DNA of 64,000 bases from Spongilla lacustris (taxonomy: Eukaryota > Porifera > Demospongiae > Spongillida > Spongillidae): assembly GCA_949361645.1 (NCBI GenBank), contig OX442429.1, positions 6,344,253 to 6,408,252 on the forward strand, written 5' to 3'. The notes beneath the pieces are model-generated. The model saw nothing but the letters and a program-made list of their open reading frames with translations, was not told the DNA's origin and searched no databases. This document shows positions 54,758 through 64,000 of this stretch, in pieces (position 1 is the stretch's first letter; every line of letters begins with the position of its first letter). Both the position numbers and the translations under genes were made by a program.

Positions 54758-57700
54758 TTAGTGCCCTCCAGTCTGAGCCTGAAAGACTTCAATGGTATCA
54801 TCATCTTCCATTTCTAGCTGTTGTCAAAAGACACGACACAAGGTAATGATAACTTATAAGAACAAAATGCATCGGTCACCTCAAGTGGTGTTGCATCTGG
54901 TCCAACAGTATTTCCATCAAAAAGGAATCTAACTGTGTTCATCTGGTAACCCTAGAAACAGGATATGATCACAAAGTATTATTCCAGCATATGCATATGA
55001 TAATATGTGGGGGGCACATACAGAATAAAATGGCATACTGTTAAGAAATAAAGCCACACCCTGTTTATGTTCTACTCTTCAATCCCTGTGCTTGCAAAAA
55101 CACAAAAATCTTTATTTGAGAGAAGGGGAGAGGAGGGGGGGGGCATTCAGGAGAGGATGGGATCAAATTGGCTGCCATAGATAGCAGCACAGTTTCCAGT
55201 CCTTACAGTGGAAACCGTGGTACATGACATTAAAAATTTTTTCCTGCTCTTTAATGTTTGGAATTGGTTTTAACCTTTAATCTCCAGCCGTCCTTGATAA
55301 AGGACGATCGTCCTTTATCAAGGACGGCAAACTAAGCTTCGGAATACAACTAACGCTTACTGAAAAAATTCTAACAATACTCCGGCTGATTTAGATAAGC
55401 GCGTGCTACTTGGGAATGGTCTTTGTTCGTTATCTTTCATCTTGCGTCACGAGATAAAAGCTTTCAAACGTTGCGAACTTATTAATTTGCGGGTAACACG
55501 GCGAAAATGGGGAAGAACTTTGTTGTCGGTGATGCCGTGGTAGGAAAGATAAAAAAGAACCAGAATCGTTCTGGAAGTATTGTGGAGGTCATAGGGGCAG
55601 GTCACAAGTGTAGGATACGGGTGAAGTGGTCGGACGGCACAACAACGGAGGAAACAGTTCGGGGCATCGATAAAGAAGGCGTGGTTGAGGAGAATCAGCG
55701 ATGCAGAAAGCGGAAGAACTGCGATCTCGATAAAGATGTTGAAGAAGGTGGTTCTGAAATCTCTTCTAGTGATGTGGAAAGTGAAAGTAGCCTTAGTGAC
55801 GATGAGCCAACGATACCAGCGATCGAAGAGAATAGGTTTGTTAATTGGGGGGTGGGTCCAATTGAGATCTATTTTTGCAATTTTCTGTGATGGGAAAGGG
55901 TTAAATCCATTTTTGTTTACACAAACATGTTGGTTACCATTGGTTTTATTGAAATTAAATAATAGTTATTAAAAATTGAAAGTTTCATATTCATATTACC
56001 AATAAACACATAAATAATTTGTTCAATAAAACCACAATATATGAATGGTTAATTAACTTCAGTAAAAAGTACTAACTAAAGGATTAGGGATTGCTTTGTC
56101 ATTCATAAAAATTCTCCTCCGAAATGCTAATTTTGCTTGTCATGTAAATGGTATCATTCATAGATTTCACTCAAACCACATTCATTCATCTCATCAAACA
56201 TAAGGATTGGAGAAAAGAGTATGGCATATATCATGAATACAGTTATAGGGCAGTGTTACACTAATGTAGAAACGTGTTCCCTAGTAAAAAAGCAAATATG
56301 GGTGTGAAGTTGCATGTAAAAAAAGTAACCGATTCACTTTCTTCACTTTTTTCGCTTATTTTTGCATTAAACTCATTTGGCTGCGGATTTATTATAAAAT
56401 AAATAAAACTTTTTTAAAGTGCTTTTTTCAACTAACATTCATTCAATATGATTGGAGATCATAACAAAATATAAATTTTAAAAATACAATGTTATTTCAA
56501 TTAATTAAAAAGCTTTCATGTGGTGGTCCTTTATCAAGGACCATTGTGGTCCTTGATAAAGGACCACTGCCTGGAGATTAAAGGTTAACAATAATGGTAT
56601 AAACTAATGAAATTCTAACAATGCAGTTTGATTGGAAAACTAGTTGTCAACAAGAGCTTGAAATTGAAACTTGTCACGTGACTTCTTGGTTTCTATTTTT
56701 GGAAATGTGTGCCCCTCGTTCAGCAAAAGTAATTCTAGTTCATTTCTCTTCCGTTCGGAAACGGATGGGGCTGAACGTTGGCATATAACTACCACGCACA
56801 TAACTATATCACTTGGTCGGGCCAATTGTTGAATGCGGTAAACAGTTTGAGGACCGCGGCTGCAAATGTGCTGTTTTAGGGGGAGACGCGTTTAGCTGTT
56901 TGTCTCGTATCGCGTTGTGTTTATGCTACCATAAGTTCACAATGCATAGAAAACAGATATTTCTATATGAAACGCTCGTTTAATGTCAACTTTCGTTTAC
57001 TTTGTCGCAAAAAAGTTAGCCTCGAAAGGTTGGGTCCTCAAAGTCAGCCATTTTCGGATGAATAACATTACAATTATCTACATTATTGTGGTTATCGTTG
57101 TTATGAGTGAAGATGGAAGAAGCGAACAAGCGGATAACGGTTCTTTTCGGAACCAAACGAAAGGTCCAGTATCACGCGGGCTACTACGAAGAGCTAACAA
57201 AGAGGTACTGCCACTTTGGGAAAGTTTGAAAGAAAAAAAAAAGTGCTCCAAGGGGAAATCCCAGAGCTGCAGGTTTGAAGAGGCAATCGTTAAATCTATC
57301 AAGTTGACGAGTCGAATTCAAAGGACTGCATCTTATTACTCAGAAATAACGAGCAAGGAACTGGAATCGTTAGCCCAGCACATGCCAAACCTGTCTGACA
57401 TTGATGCTACGATCGATGCTCGCATAGATAATGTACTACATCGAACTGAGCGAGGTAATTTCTCTGATTAATGCAAAGAGTGCTTAGTTCAATGTAGTAC
57501 ATTCTCAGTGCGAGTGCCCTAGCATCAATGCTGAGCTAACGATTCAAGTTCTTTGCTTAAAACCTGCAGCTTTGGGGTTTCCCCTTGGAGCATTCCTTTG
57601 TTTCAAACCTTCCCATTGTGGCAGTTCCTCTTTGCTAGCTCTTCGTGGTAGCCGTTTTCAGCTTGTTCGCTTCACTCATAACAACGATAACCACAATAAT

Positions 57701-59751
57701 GTAAATAATTGTAATGTTATTCATCCGAAAATGGCTGACTTTTAGGACCCAACCTTTCGAGGCTAACTTTTTTGCGACAAAGTAAACGAAAGTTGACATT
57801 AAACGAGCGTTTCAGATAGAAATATCTGTTTTCTATGCACTATGAACTTAGGGGAGCATAAACACAACGCGATATGAGACAAACAGCTAAACGCGTCTCC
57901 CCCTAAAACAGCACATTTGCAGCCGCGGTCCTCAAACTGTTTACCGCATTCAACAATTGGCCCGACCAAGTGATGTAGTTATGTGAGTGGTAGTTATATG
58001 CCAAAGTTCAGCCCCATCCGTTTCCGAACGGAAGAGAAATGAGCTAGAATTAATTTTGCTGAACGAGGGGCACACATTTCCAAAAATAGAAACCAAGAAG
58101 TCACGTGACAAGTTTCAATTTCAAGCTCTTGTTGGCAACTAGTTTGCCAACCAAACTGCATTATTAGAATTTCGTTAGTTCATACCATTATTGTTAAAAT
58201 CAATTCCAAACATTAAAGAGCAGGAAAAAAAATTTAATGTCATGTATCATGGTTTCCACTGTAGTCATCCAACGATAACAAGTGGTTAAAAAAAAAAAAC
58301 ATTTTCTGTGACTAATTTGGTGGTATGTAGACTTAAGGGTTCAAAAATGACAGTATGCAGGGTCTACACTTATTTTGATTTTTTTCCTTCTGTTTTTAAA
58401 ATTATTTTAATTCCTGTACAAGGTTATTTTAAATCATACTCCTTCCCCTGCACGAAGCCATTGACCAGCATGCAGGTTTGCGCTCGCTCTGTCAAAGCGA
58501 CAAGCTAATCACTTTCATGCACATAGCCTGCAAGCTGCTGAGATGGATTGAGAAGTTCTAGAACAGTACAAATCGTGATAAAGCACATTATGTATGAAGC
58601 GGTAGCAGCCACACACTAACAACCATCACAGCAATAAAATGAGCACATGTCCACCAGTAGGTCTGGCTACCTGGAGCATGTGCAGGTGGAGCACCCAGGT
58701 CAGCAGTTGGCAAGAATACGAAAAGGTACTAGACTTGGACTGCAAGGAAATGAGATTTTTCCAGAATCAACAACCCTCATTAATCTTCAGGTGGAAACAC
58801 CCCCTTTGAACAAATGTTTATGATGAAAGGTGAAACTTCACTTCAGCGTAATTCAAAAGTGTTAACGGTGAGAGACCCAATAACTTAGGTTTTGACATGT
58901 CTTTAGTACCTCTACAATGTGGCTAAGTATGAAAAGGATTTGAGGACCTCATGGAATATTTTGCGCAAACTGGCGTGACCCTACCCAGTTCGTCTTGGGA
59001 CATCTAATTATGCAGTTCCCCTCATCAAGCGATTACTCTCAAACTGAACAAGTTACAAGTGATTTGTGATGCTAAATGAGAGCCTGCGACTCAACAGTCC
59101 CCAGACCTTTGAGGGGGAGATGCCCTAAACGGTCCCCCAACCATTTATAGGAATGCCCTAACAGGCCCATACACCTCAATGAGCACCGCCCACTGCCACT
59201 AATAGATATACAAACAAGCACATCCTTTGGTGCAAGATGTGTATTAGGGTTTGGTAGTCTGATCATAGCACCAGCAAAATCACATACTAGAACCATTCTA
59301 CCCAAACCCATCTCCTCCCCACAAAAAAAAAAAAAAAAACATCTAAATAAAGTACCACGAGGGAGTACTACAGCACACAGCACATTATCGCCTATCTTCT
59401 CTCACACAGAAAACAATAAAACAAAAACTTGCTACACGCTGCGAGGGGAAAGTTTACCTGTCGATCGCAGTACGCTTGCATTAGCTTTCTCAATGGTGTG
59501 TTCTTCTTGATTTTGAAATGGACTACGGAACCGTCCTGTTGAACACATGGGGTGGTCGTCGGTGATCTACTCTACACTCATTGTTAACAACTTACGGAGC
59601 CCGTTACTTTCAAGTTGATGTGTTCGCTACTACCGCTGGCGTCTGGCTTTACATCGGGCTACCGAATTTGGTTGTGTCATGACGTGGGAGTGGACTGGCT
59701 ATAAGGTTTACGCTCCGTATGGCAGACGCTCACCTTCTGATCATCAGACAT
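54758..59751 (-). CDS. SUMO: Small ubiquitin-like modifier, SUMO2/3 type
   Basis: Ubiquitin-like protein conjugated to lysines of mainly nuclear targets. Minus-strand exons: 59734-59751 (MSDDQK), 59596-59658, 59458-59535, 54880-54951, 54758-54817. All junctions are GT-AG in phase 0; total 96 residues. HINLKVTGS then [20 protein letters not shown] and AYCDRQ match SUMO2/3. The tail [19 protein letters not shown] ends in the Gly-Gly needed for conjugation (residues 94-95) plus one residue for SENP proteases to remove. The N-terminal DVKPDA offers a VKPD stretch, close to but not a canonical psi-K-x-E chain-forming site. Intron 3 (4.5 kb) holds nested transposons. Divergent from WBP4, convergent with MRPL22. 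Confidence 0.93.
55274..56584. mobile_element. piggyBac-like element, internally deleted
   Basis: Terminal repeats CCTTTAATCTCCAG and CTGGAGATTAAAGG lie between two TTAA tetranucleotides (55270-55273, 56585-56588), the piggyBac target signature. The right arm of the host palindrome has the same site with one TTAA (58194-58197), so the insertion is proven. Just inside each end is a perfect or near-perfect palindrome built from TCCTTGATAAAGGA (55287-55326 and 56526-56566). One N-terminal-type ORF remains; the DDD catalytic domain is missing. Confidence 0.85.
55507..55890 (+). pseudogene. N-terminal piece of a piggyBac-like transposase
   Basis: A 127-codon frame starting [21 protein letters not shown] small basic beta-rich module ([20 protein letters not shown]) is followed by an acidic Ser-rich stretch ([20 protein letters not shown]). 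An acidic N-terminus before the catalytic region is common in piggyBac transposases; the catalytic part is deleted. Placement in this family rests on the surrounding TIRs more than on the peptide. Confidence 0.5.
57103..57471 (+). CDS. Conserved ORF of the palindromic element family
   Basis: An open frame of 122 codons: [40 protein letters not shown], then [21 protein letters not shown] shifted frame continues MYYIELSE. These blocks recur in the 41.2-kb element (NDSFQNQ, SKELEALAAHMPDIPD, MYYLELSEG), and the first recurs in the 21.9-kb element (NGSFDNQT). Conservation in three separate elements suggests selection on a real protein in active relatives. I do not recognise a fold, and no DDE residues can be assigned. 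This copy is probably truncated. Confidence 0.55.
   Translation: MSEDGRSEQADNGSFRNQTKGPVSRGLLRRANKEVLPLWESLKEKKKCSKGKSQSCRFEEAIVKSIKLTSRIQRTASYYSEITSKELESLAQHMPNLSDIDATIDARIDNVLHRTERGNFSD
58264..59457. other. Remainder of SUMO intron 3
   Basis: No gene seen. An A-run lies at about 59321-59339. A minus-strand frame at 59072-59383 has no recognisable domain. Confidence 0.45.
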
Positions 59752-59945
59752 CGCGATGGTCCGGAAGCAAGCGTCCGCTATTATCAAACAAACAGGACGG
59801 AAAATGTGACTTCTTCTCCTACTGCGGGTAACGAAAATACACACACGCTTCACAACGTAGAAGAATTTCGTTTGGCGGCAAAAAAAAGTAGCACGTGACC
59901 TAGTATCTCAAATTGAAGCACATCAACTTCTGCTTTCTACCCGTC
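59752..59945. promoter_or_regulatory. Shared SUMO/WBP4 bidirectional promoter
   Basis: Only 194 bp separate the SUMO start (59751, minus) and the WBP4 start (59946, plus), so both promoters and 5' UTRs must lie here. CpG dinucleotides are frequent at 59753-59880 (CGCGATGG, CCGGAAGC, GCGTCCGC). CCGGAAG fits an ETS-type core, common in housekeeping promoters. CACGTGACC at 59893 contains an E-box core. Confidence 0.6.
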
Positions 59946-62900
59946 ATGTGAGTACCTAGCTGATGTCAAAACCCCGGAGAATGTTTCAACTGTTTCAGCT
60001 TGTTTATTTCACAGGACTGACTACTGGGTATCTCAGGGAAGAAAATTCTGTACCGTTTGCAAATGCTGGTTTGCGGACAATAAAGCTGTAAGTTACCGAT
60101 CGGTGTTAGTAAGCGCGAGTTTTGAGGCCCATTCGCGACAGCGTACACTGCGTGGCAGTACATGCTTCCACCTTTGATTCTTTGCGTCCTCCCACACAGA
60201 GCATCGACTTCCACGAGAGTGGGAAGAGGCACCAGGAGAACGTCACGAAGAACCTTCAAGATGTACGCTAACCTCTTTGTCCGGTGACCGTTCGATGGTG
60301 GTGGGGGGTTCCCCCCTCACGCCTCCCTCTCCCCCTACACTCATCCTTTGTTGTATGAGTGGTTACCTAAGGGAAACAGTGGTAGACATCGTCAAAGGGT
60401 CAAAACAGGTGTTACAGGTTGTAAGCGGTTGGTCAGCCATATTAACTGCTGCCTCCATCCTCTGCAGACGCGAAAGCGTGCAACGGCGAAAGAGAAGGAG
60501 AAGGAGAAACTTGAGAAGACATTAGGCAGCATTGAGCATGTGAGTTTGCATTGGGATCATTTGGGTGATTCATGTTGGCATTGGATCATAGGTAGCAGGT
60601 GTGTTTGTGTTGAGATCGTGTTCAGATCATGGGATTACGTTCAGATCATGGGATTACATTCAGATCATGGGATTACGTTCAGACCATGGGATTATGTTCA
60701 GATCAATGGGATTGCTTTCAGATCATGGGAGCAATCTGTGTGATGGTGTACAGATTATGTAGTATGTGCTTCATGTGTGTTTTCATGTTGTGGTATTGTG
60801 GTGCTTGCGTTCACCACCATGTGTGTATTTCATGTTCAAGGCATATTGTAGGACATCTATACAATAGTAAGTGTACCACCACCCACCCACTCCTCCTCCT
60901 GTCCACACTACAGGCAGCTCTACAGGCTTACCAGAAAGACCTGTCCCAAATGCTCGGTCTTCCCGTGGACGAAGATGGCGGGGACACGGTGGCTCCCCTC
61001 ACTCTCCCTGCCTCCTGCGAGAGGTCCGAACAGACGGAGGTCCAGCTCCAGCAGCTGCAGCAGATACAGCAGTTCATCTCCCTGCAGAAGCAGAGGGACG
61101 AGAAGAAGCAGCTGGAGGAGTTCATCGTCTCCCAGAAGAGGAAGGTGGCTCTGGAGATGGGGTACGAGCCGTCTGACCTGGACCTGCCGATGTCGTCCGA
61201 ACCTGTCCCGCCCCCTGCTCCCCCTCAGTGGGTGGAGGCCACATCACCTGAGGGACACACCTATTATTATAATGTTCTCACTGGAGGTAATGGTGGGGGG
61301 GGGTGGGGTCACTTGTTTGGGCTTTCTTGTGTTGCAAGAGCATAAATTTTTGTGATCTTGTGAGGTCTATCCGCATTCGATGAGATGGTTTGAGTAGTCA
61401 GGGACAGATTAAGCAGGCCTCCTCCCTTGTGTTAAAATTACATGCAGTCAATTATCACACCTTTTGCTGATTTGGTGAAAATGAAACTAACAACTTCAGA
61501 ATCAGTGACGTGAGAAGTAAGTGGTTTAGAGGCCAAGATGGAGCAGATTTAAGGTCATGGAAACTTGCTAGCCAAAATTGTCAAACATTGGCAAGTGCAT
61601 GTCAATTCTTAGAATAATGAAATCTGATTGGTCCTGATTGGTCAATCACTGGTGTCTAATGTAGTCCTGGAGGTTGGATACTCTACGATAGAGTACCCAT
61701 GGTTGCTATGTATGCATGCGTTTCTATAGTCTAGATCAGACACTGAAACCATCATGGTCCCTATTATTAGGATCTCTCAGGGCACTACAGCTCATGGCTC
61801 TTGGGTATTCTATATCACATAGATCCCTTGTTTTAGGCGTCTTAACTATTATTTAATTATGCCTATATCAAACAACACAAATATCAAAACAGTATATTTT
61901 TGCTATTTGATTGTAACCTGTCATGTCCGTAGTGTCACAGTGGGAAGTACCTCCTGAACTGGTGAAGGAAGAGAAGGAGGAGGCTACCGTTACCGGTACG
62001 AAGCGTACTTCTGAGGGACTTGAAGCTGACCCTGATTCAGAACCAAAGAGAAAGGCCACACCTTATGGCGCATGGCAAACTGTGACCGTCAGGTAACAGA
62101 TTAAAATGGCCATGTTTGCAGTAAAAAGCCATTGGCTGGGAGTTAGATTGCCTTGAGAGGCAGGGGAGACTGGTAATCACACCAGGGTTACAACTTATGT
62201 CTGTTATGCCTGCATCGAGGGCCACAAAACTCCAGAACAGCAGTGCGTGTATTGAAGTGTGTATCATCTGTGTGCTGGAAGATATGGCTGGTGTGTTGTT
62301 GTGGATCGATATAATAATTCATGTGTGTTTTGGATGTGTTACGGCAAAGATCTGCAAACAGATTGTAGCTGATATTAATAGGGTCCTAAATATGACCACA
62401 CTGTACTAGTGTAGCATAAGTGTATGTCATGCAGTGTTGACATATGTCATGGCAGTGTTGACATATGTCATGCAGTGTTGGCGTATGTCATGGCAGTGTT
62501 GGCATATGTCATACAGTGTTACCATGTCATGCAGTGTTGACATATGTCATGGCAGTGTTGACATATGTCATGCAGTGTTGGCATATGTCATACAGTGTTA
62601 CCATGTCATGCAGTGTTGGCATATGTCATGGCAGTGTTGACATATGTCATGGCAGTGTTGACATATGTCATGCAGTGTTGGCGTATGTCATGGCAGTGTT
62701 GGCATATGTCATACAGTGTTACCATGTCATGCAGTGTTGATATATGTCATGGCAGTGTTGACATATGTCATGCAGTGTTGGCATATGTCATGGCAGTGTT
62801 GACATATGTCATGCAATGTTGGCATATGTCATGGCAGTGTTGGCATATGTCATGCAGTGTTGGCATATGTCATGGCAGTGTTGCGTGAGGTTCTGCATTA

Positions 62901-63206
62901 TCACCTACCCTCACTCTCAGCACTAAGTTATTGCACTCTGGCTCTGACAGGGTCCAAAAGGAATCAGACGACGAGGAAGATGGAGATAGTGTTAGCAGTG
63001 ATGAGGATGACAGGAAAGCATGTCCTGCTAGAGATGATCACCACTCTTCTTCTGAAGACGAGGACGGCGAGGAGAAGCTAACCTTTCAGGAGAAGAAGCC
63101 TCTGCAGGAAGATGTGGCAGTTGCTCCTGGGTCTTTCAAAGGGTTCTCCTTCAAGAAGAAGGAGACTGCAAGGCCTCCAATGAAGCAAAGAACACTCAAG
63201 TGGTAG
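59946..63206 (+). CDS. WBP4: WW domain-binding protein 4 (FBP21), start codon split by intron
   Basis: Spliceosomal protein of pre-catalytic complexes. Exons 59946-59947 (AT), 60015-60087, 60200-60262, 60468-60539, 60914-61286, 61933-62092 and 62951-63206 give 999 nt, 332 residues. The ATG is AT|G across the first 67-bp intron: AT|GTGAGT ... CACAG|GACTGAC yields MTDYWVSQGRKFCTVCKCWF, the same length as human MADYWKSQPKKFCDYCKCWI. A matrin/U1C-type zinc finger uses Cys13, Cys16, His30 and His36. One WW domain (about 174-203, Trp176 and Trp198: WVEATSPEGHTYYYNVLTG then SQWEVPP). The conserved TPYGAWQ block follows, then an acidic Ser-rich region and FKKK tail. The human protein has two WW domains; the second is missing here. 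AATAAA at 63430. Confidence 0.92.
60601..60740 (+). repeat. 19-bp tandem repeat in WBP4 intron 4
   Basis: Units of GTTCAGATCATGGGATTAC, about six copies with variants. Confidence 0.9.
62431..62885 (+). repeat. About 21-bp minisatellite in WBP4 intron 6
   Basis: Units such as TGTCATGCAGTGTTGGCATA alternating with GCAGTGTTGACATATGTCAT and a TACCATGTCATGCAG variant; higher-order repeats of about 190 bp. Open frames here are repeat only. Confidence 0.95.
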
Positions 63207-63429
63207 TGTCCGTCTGTATGTTCAAGCGCTTGTAACACATCACCCTTGAAATCATTTGTATTCTTTTAACAAAAAGTGTGACCGTACGTATCAGTTGCGT
63301 GCGGTGCAAATTACACCAGTTGTCCTTAGTTTTGTATGCATGGCCCAACCCATTCATGAATTGAAACTATCACGATGAACCCAGGAAACCATTGGGGCAT
63401 CTATTCGTTTGTATATAATAATGGCTTAA

Positions 63430-63435
63430 AATAAA
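63430..63435 (+). terminator. WBP4 polyadenylation signal
   Basis: AATAAA 224 bp after the WBP4 stop codon (CTTAAAATAAATACG). Confidence 0.65.
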
Positions 63436-63550
63436 TACGTGTACATATATTACAATCCTTAAATGCGAAATGCATATTTTTTATAACGCTACTTGTAATT
63501 CAAAAATGTGTATGTGTAGAAAGAAGGTACGTGTCATTTGAGGGCTGTGC

Positions 63551-64000
63551 AGTGGAGATAATGGTAGTTGGACCAAAAAAATTGACATCAATTTTTATAG
63601 TTTCCTTGAAACACATGTGATATATAAAATCTAACTGCACAGATGCATGGGCTATACAATTGTAATGAAGTAGTCAAAAACATGGTGTATAACGCTCTAC
63701 AACTTTTCAGTGACCCCAGTCCTATCACCTGAGTTTTGCTATATTATCATAAGATTTCTTCACTCAGGGATAACGGATTAGGGTTATTATTGGGATGTAG
63801 CTTAAGCACCAACCTCTAAATGATTTGGCCGAGCCATATTCTGAACCTGGGAAATCATTGGGGCATTTTCGAGCTTTTAAAGACTAAAAGTGTTAGGCAT
63901 TTTTATTTTCAAAGTGCTCAATTCATGCTAAATAACAACCACATCAAAGGGTTGTTATATAAACACTCAATTGCATGGGGTTTGCTTTGGGGAGGGGGCG
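63551..64000. mobile_element. 5' end of a CAGTGG-family element, running off the window
   Basis: Begins CAGTGGAGATAATGGTAGTT GGAC, aligning with CAGTGGAGAACAAGATAGTT GGAC at 21276; further in, TAAAATCTAACTGCACAGAT aligns with TAAAATCTAATTGCACACAT of the 21.3-kb element. The upstream dinucleotide is TG instead of TA. The other end is not in the window. Confidence 0.55.

Larger units (their letters stand above)
55206..58261. mobile_element. Palindromic TA-target element with nested piggyBac-like insertion
   Basis: Ends CAGTGGAAACCGTGGTACAT and ATGTATCATGGTTTCCACTG, each flanked by TA. Left arm 55206-about 57480 (including the 1.3-kb insertion); right arm about 57480-58261, with arm identity high except for small deletions. 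The left arm encodes a 122-codon frame (57103-57471), and the right arm carries its inverted, deleted copy. Same layout as the 21.3-kb element: CAGTGG end, TA target, coding start near the MxE...NGSF motif. Located in SUMO intron 3. Confidence 0.85.

Noticed and set aside
59981..60017. Unspliced WBP4 start at ATG 59981
   Set aside because: It is out of frame with DYWVSQGRKFC and would read through a good splice acceptor.

Overview
This is animal nuclear DNA. Every gene I recognise is split by GT-AG introns (one is GC-AG), and together they form a metazoan set: COMMD5, cytosolic leucyl-tRNA synthetase (LARS1), mitochondrial ribosomal protein L22 (MRPL22), SUMO and WBP4. (CA/GT)n, (ATAC)n and (TGTC)n microsatellites, minisatellites and palindromic DNA transposons are very abundant. 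A non-vertebrate metazoan is certain enough. A sponge or other early-branching invertebrate is only a guess, from the style of the retroelement fragments and the short WBP4 introns.

Layout. 1-2.6 kb: the 5' part of COMMD5 on the minus strand, running off the left edge. 2.7-10 kb: accessory DNA with a hAT remnant, retroelement fragments, an intact intronless 501-residue ADAT1/ADAR-type adenosine deaminase ORF (6253-7758) and hairpins. 10.09-23.29 kb: one 13.2-kb inverted-repeat element with multi-kilobase arms, a 6-bp target duplication and a paralogous empty site in this window. 23.3-25 kb: decayed sequence and a 24-bp minisatellite. 24.9-25.44 kb: a possible small minus-strand gene head to head with LARS1. 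25.53-51.60 kb: LARS1, 32 coding exons and 1163 residues by my reconstruction; its introns hold private minisatellites, palindromes and, in the 10.4-kb intron 19, a cluster of TIL-domain secreted inhibitor genes and pseudogenes. 52.27-53.10 kb: a Harbinger-like MITE. 53.54-54.49 kb: MRPL22. 54.76-59.75 kb: SUMO on the minus strand, with a palindromic TA-target element (itself hit by a piggyBac-like element) in intron 3. 59.95-63.21 kb: WBP4, divergent from SUMO across 194 bp. 63.55 kb to the end: the start of another palindromic-family element.

The host genes are housekeeping genes: cytosolic and mitochondrial translation (LARS1, MRPL22), SUMO conjugation, spliceosome function (WBP4) and COMMD/retriever trafficking (COMMD5). 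Nothing suggests one pathway; their proximity looks like ordinary gene packing.

The most novel material is in the mobile DNA. There is a 13.2-kb palindromic element of unknown class. There is also a family of self-palindromic elements whose arms share conserved peptide blocks (N-G/D-S-F-x-N-Q, S-K-E-L-E-x-L-A-x-H-M-P, M-Y-Y-x-E-L-S-E). Three nested insertions can be proven from empty sites inside the window. All gene models were spliced by eye from frame, splice consensus and remembered family sequences; no search was run.
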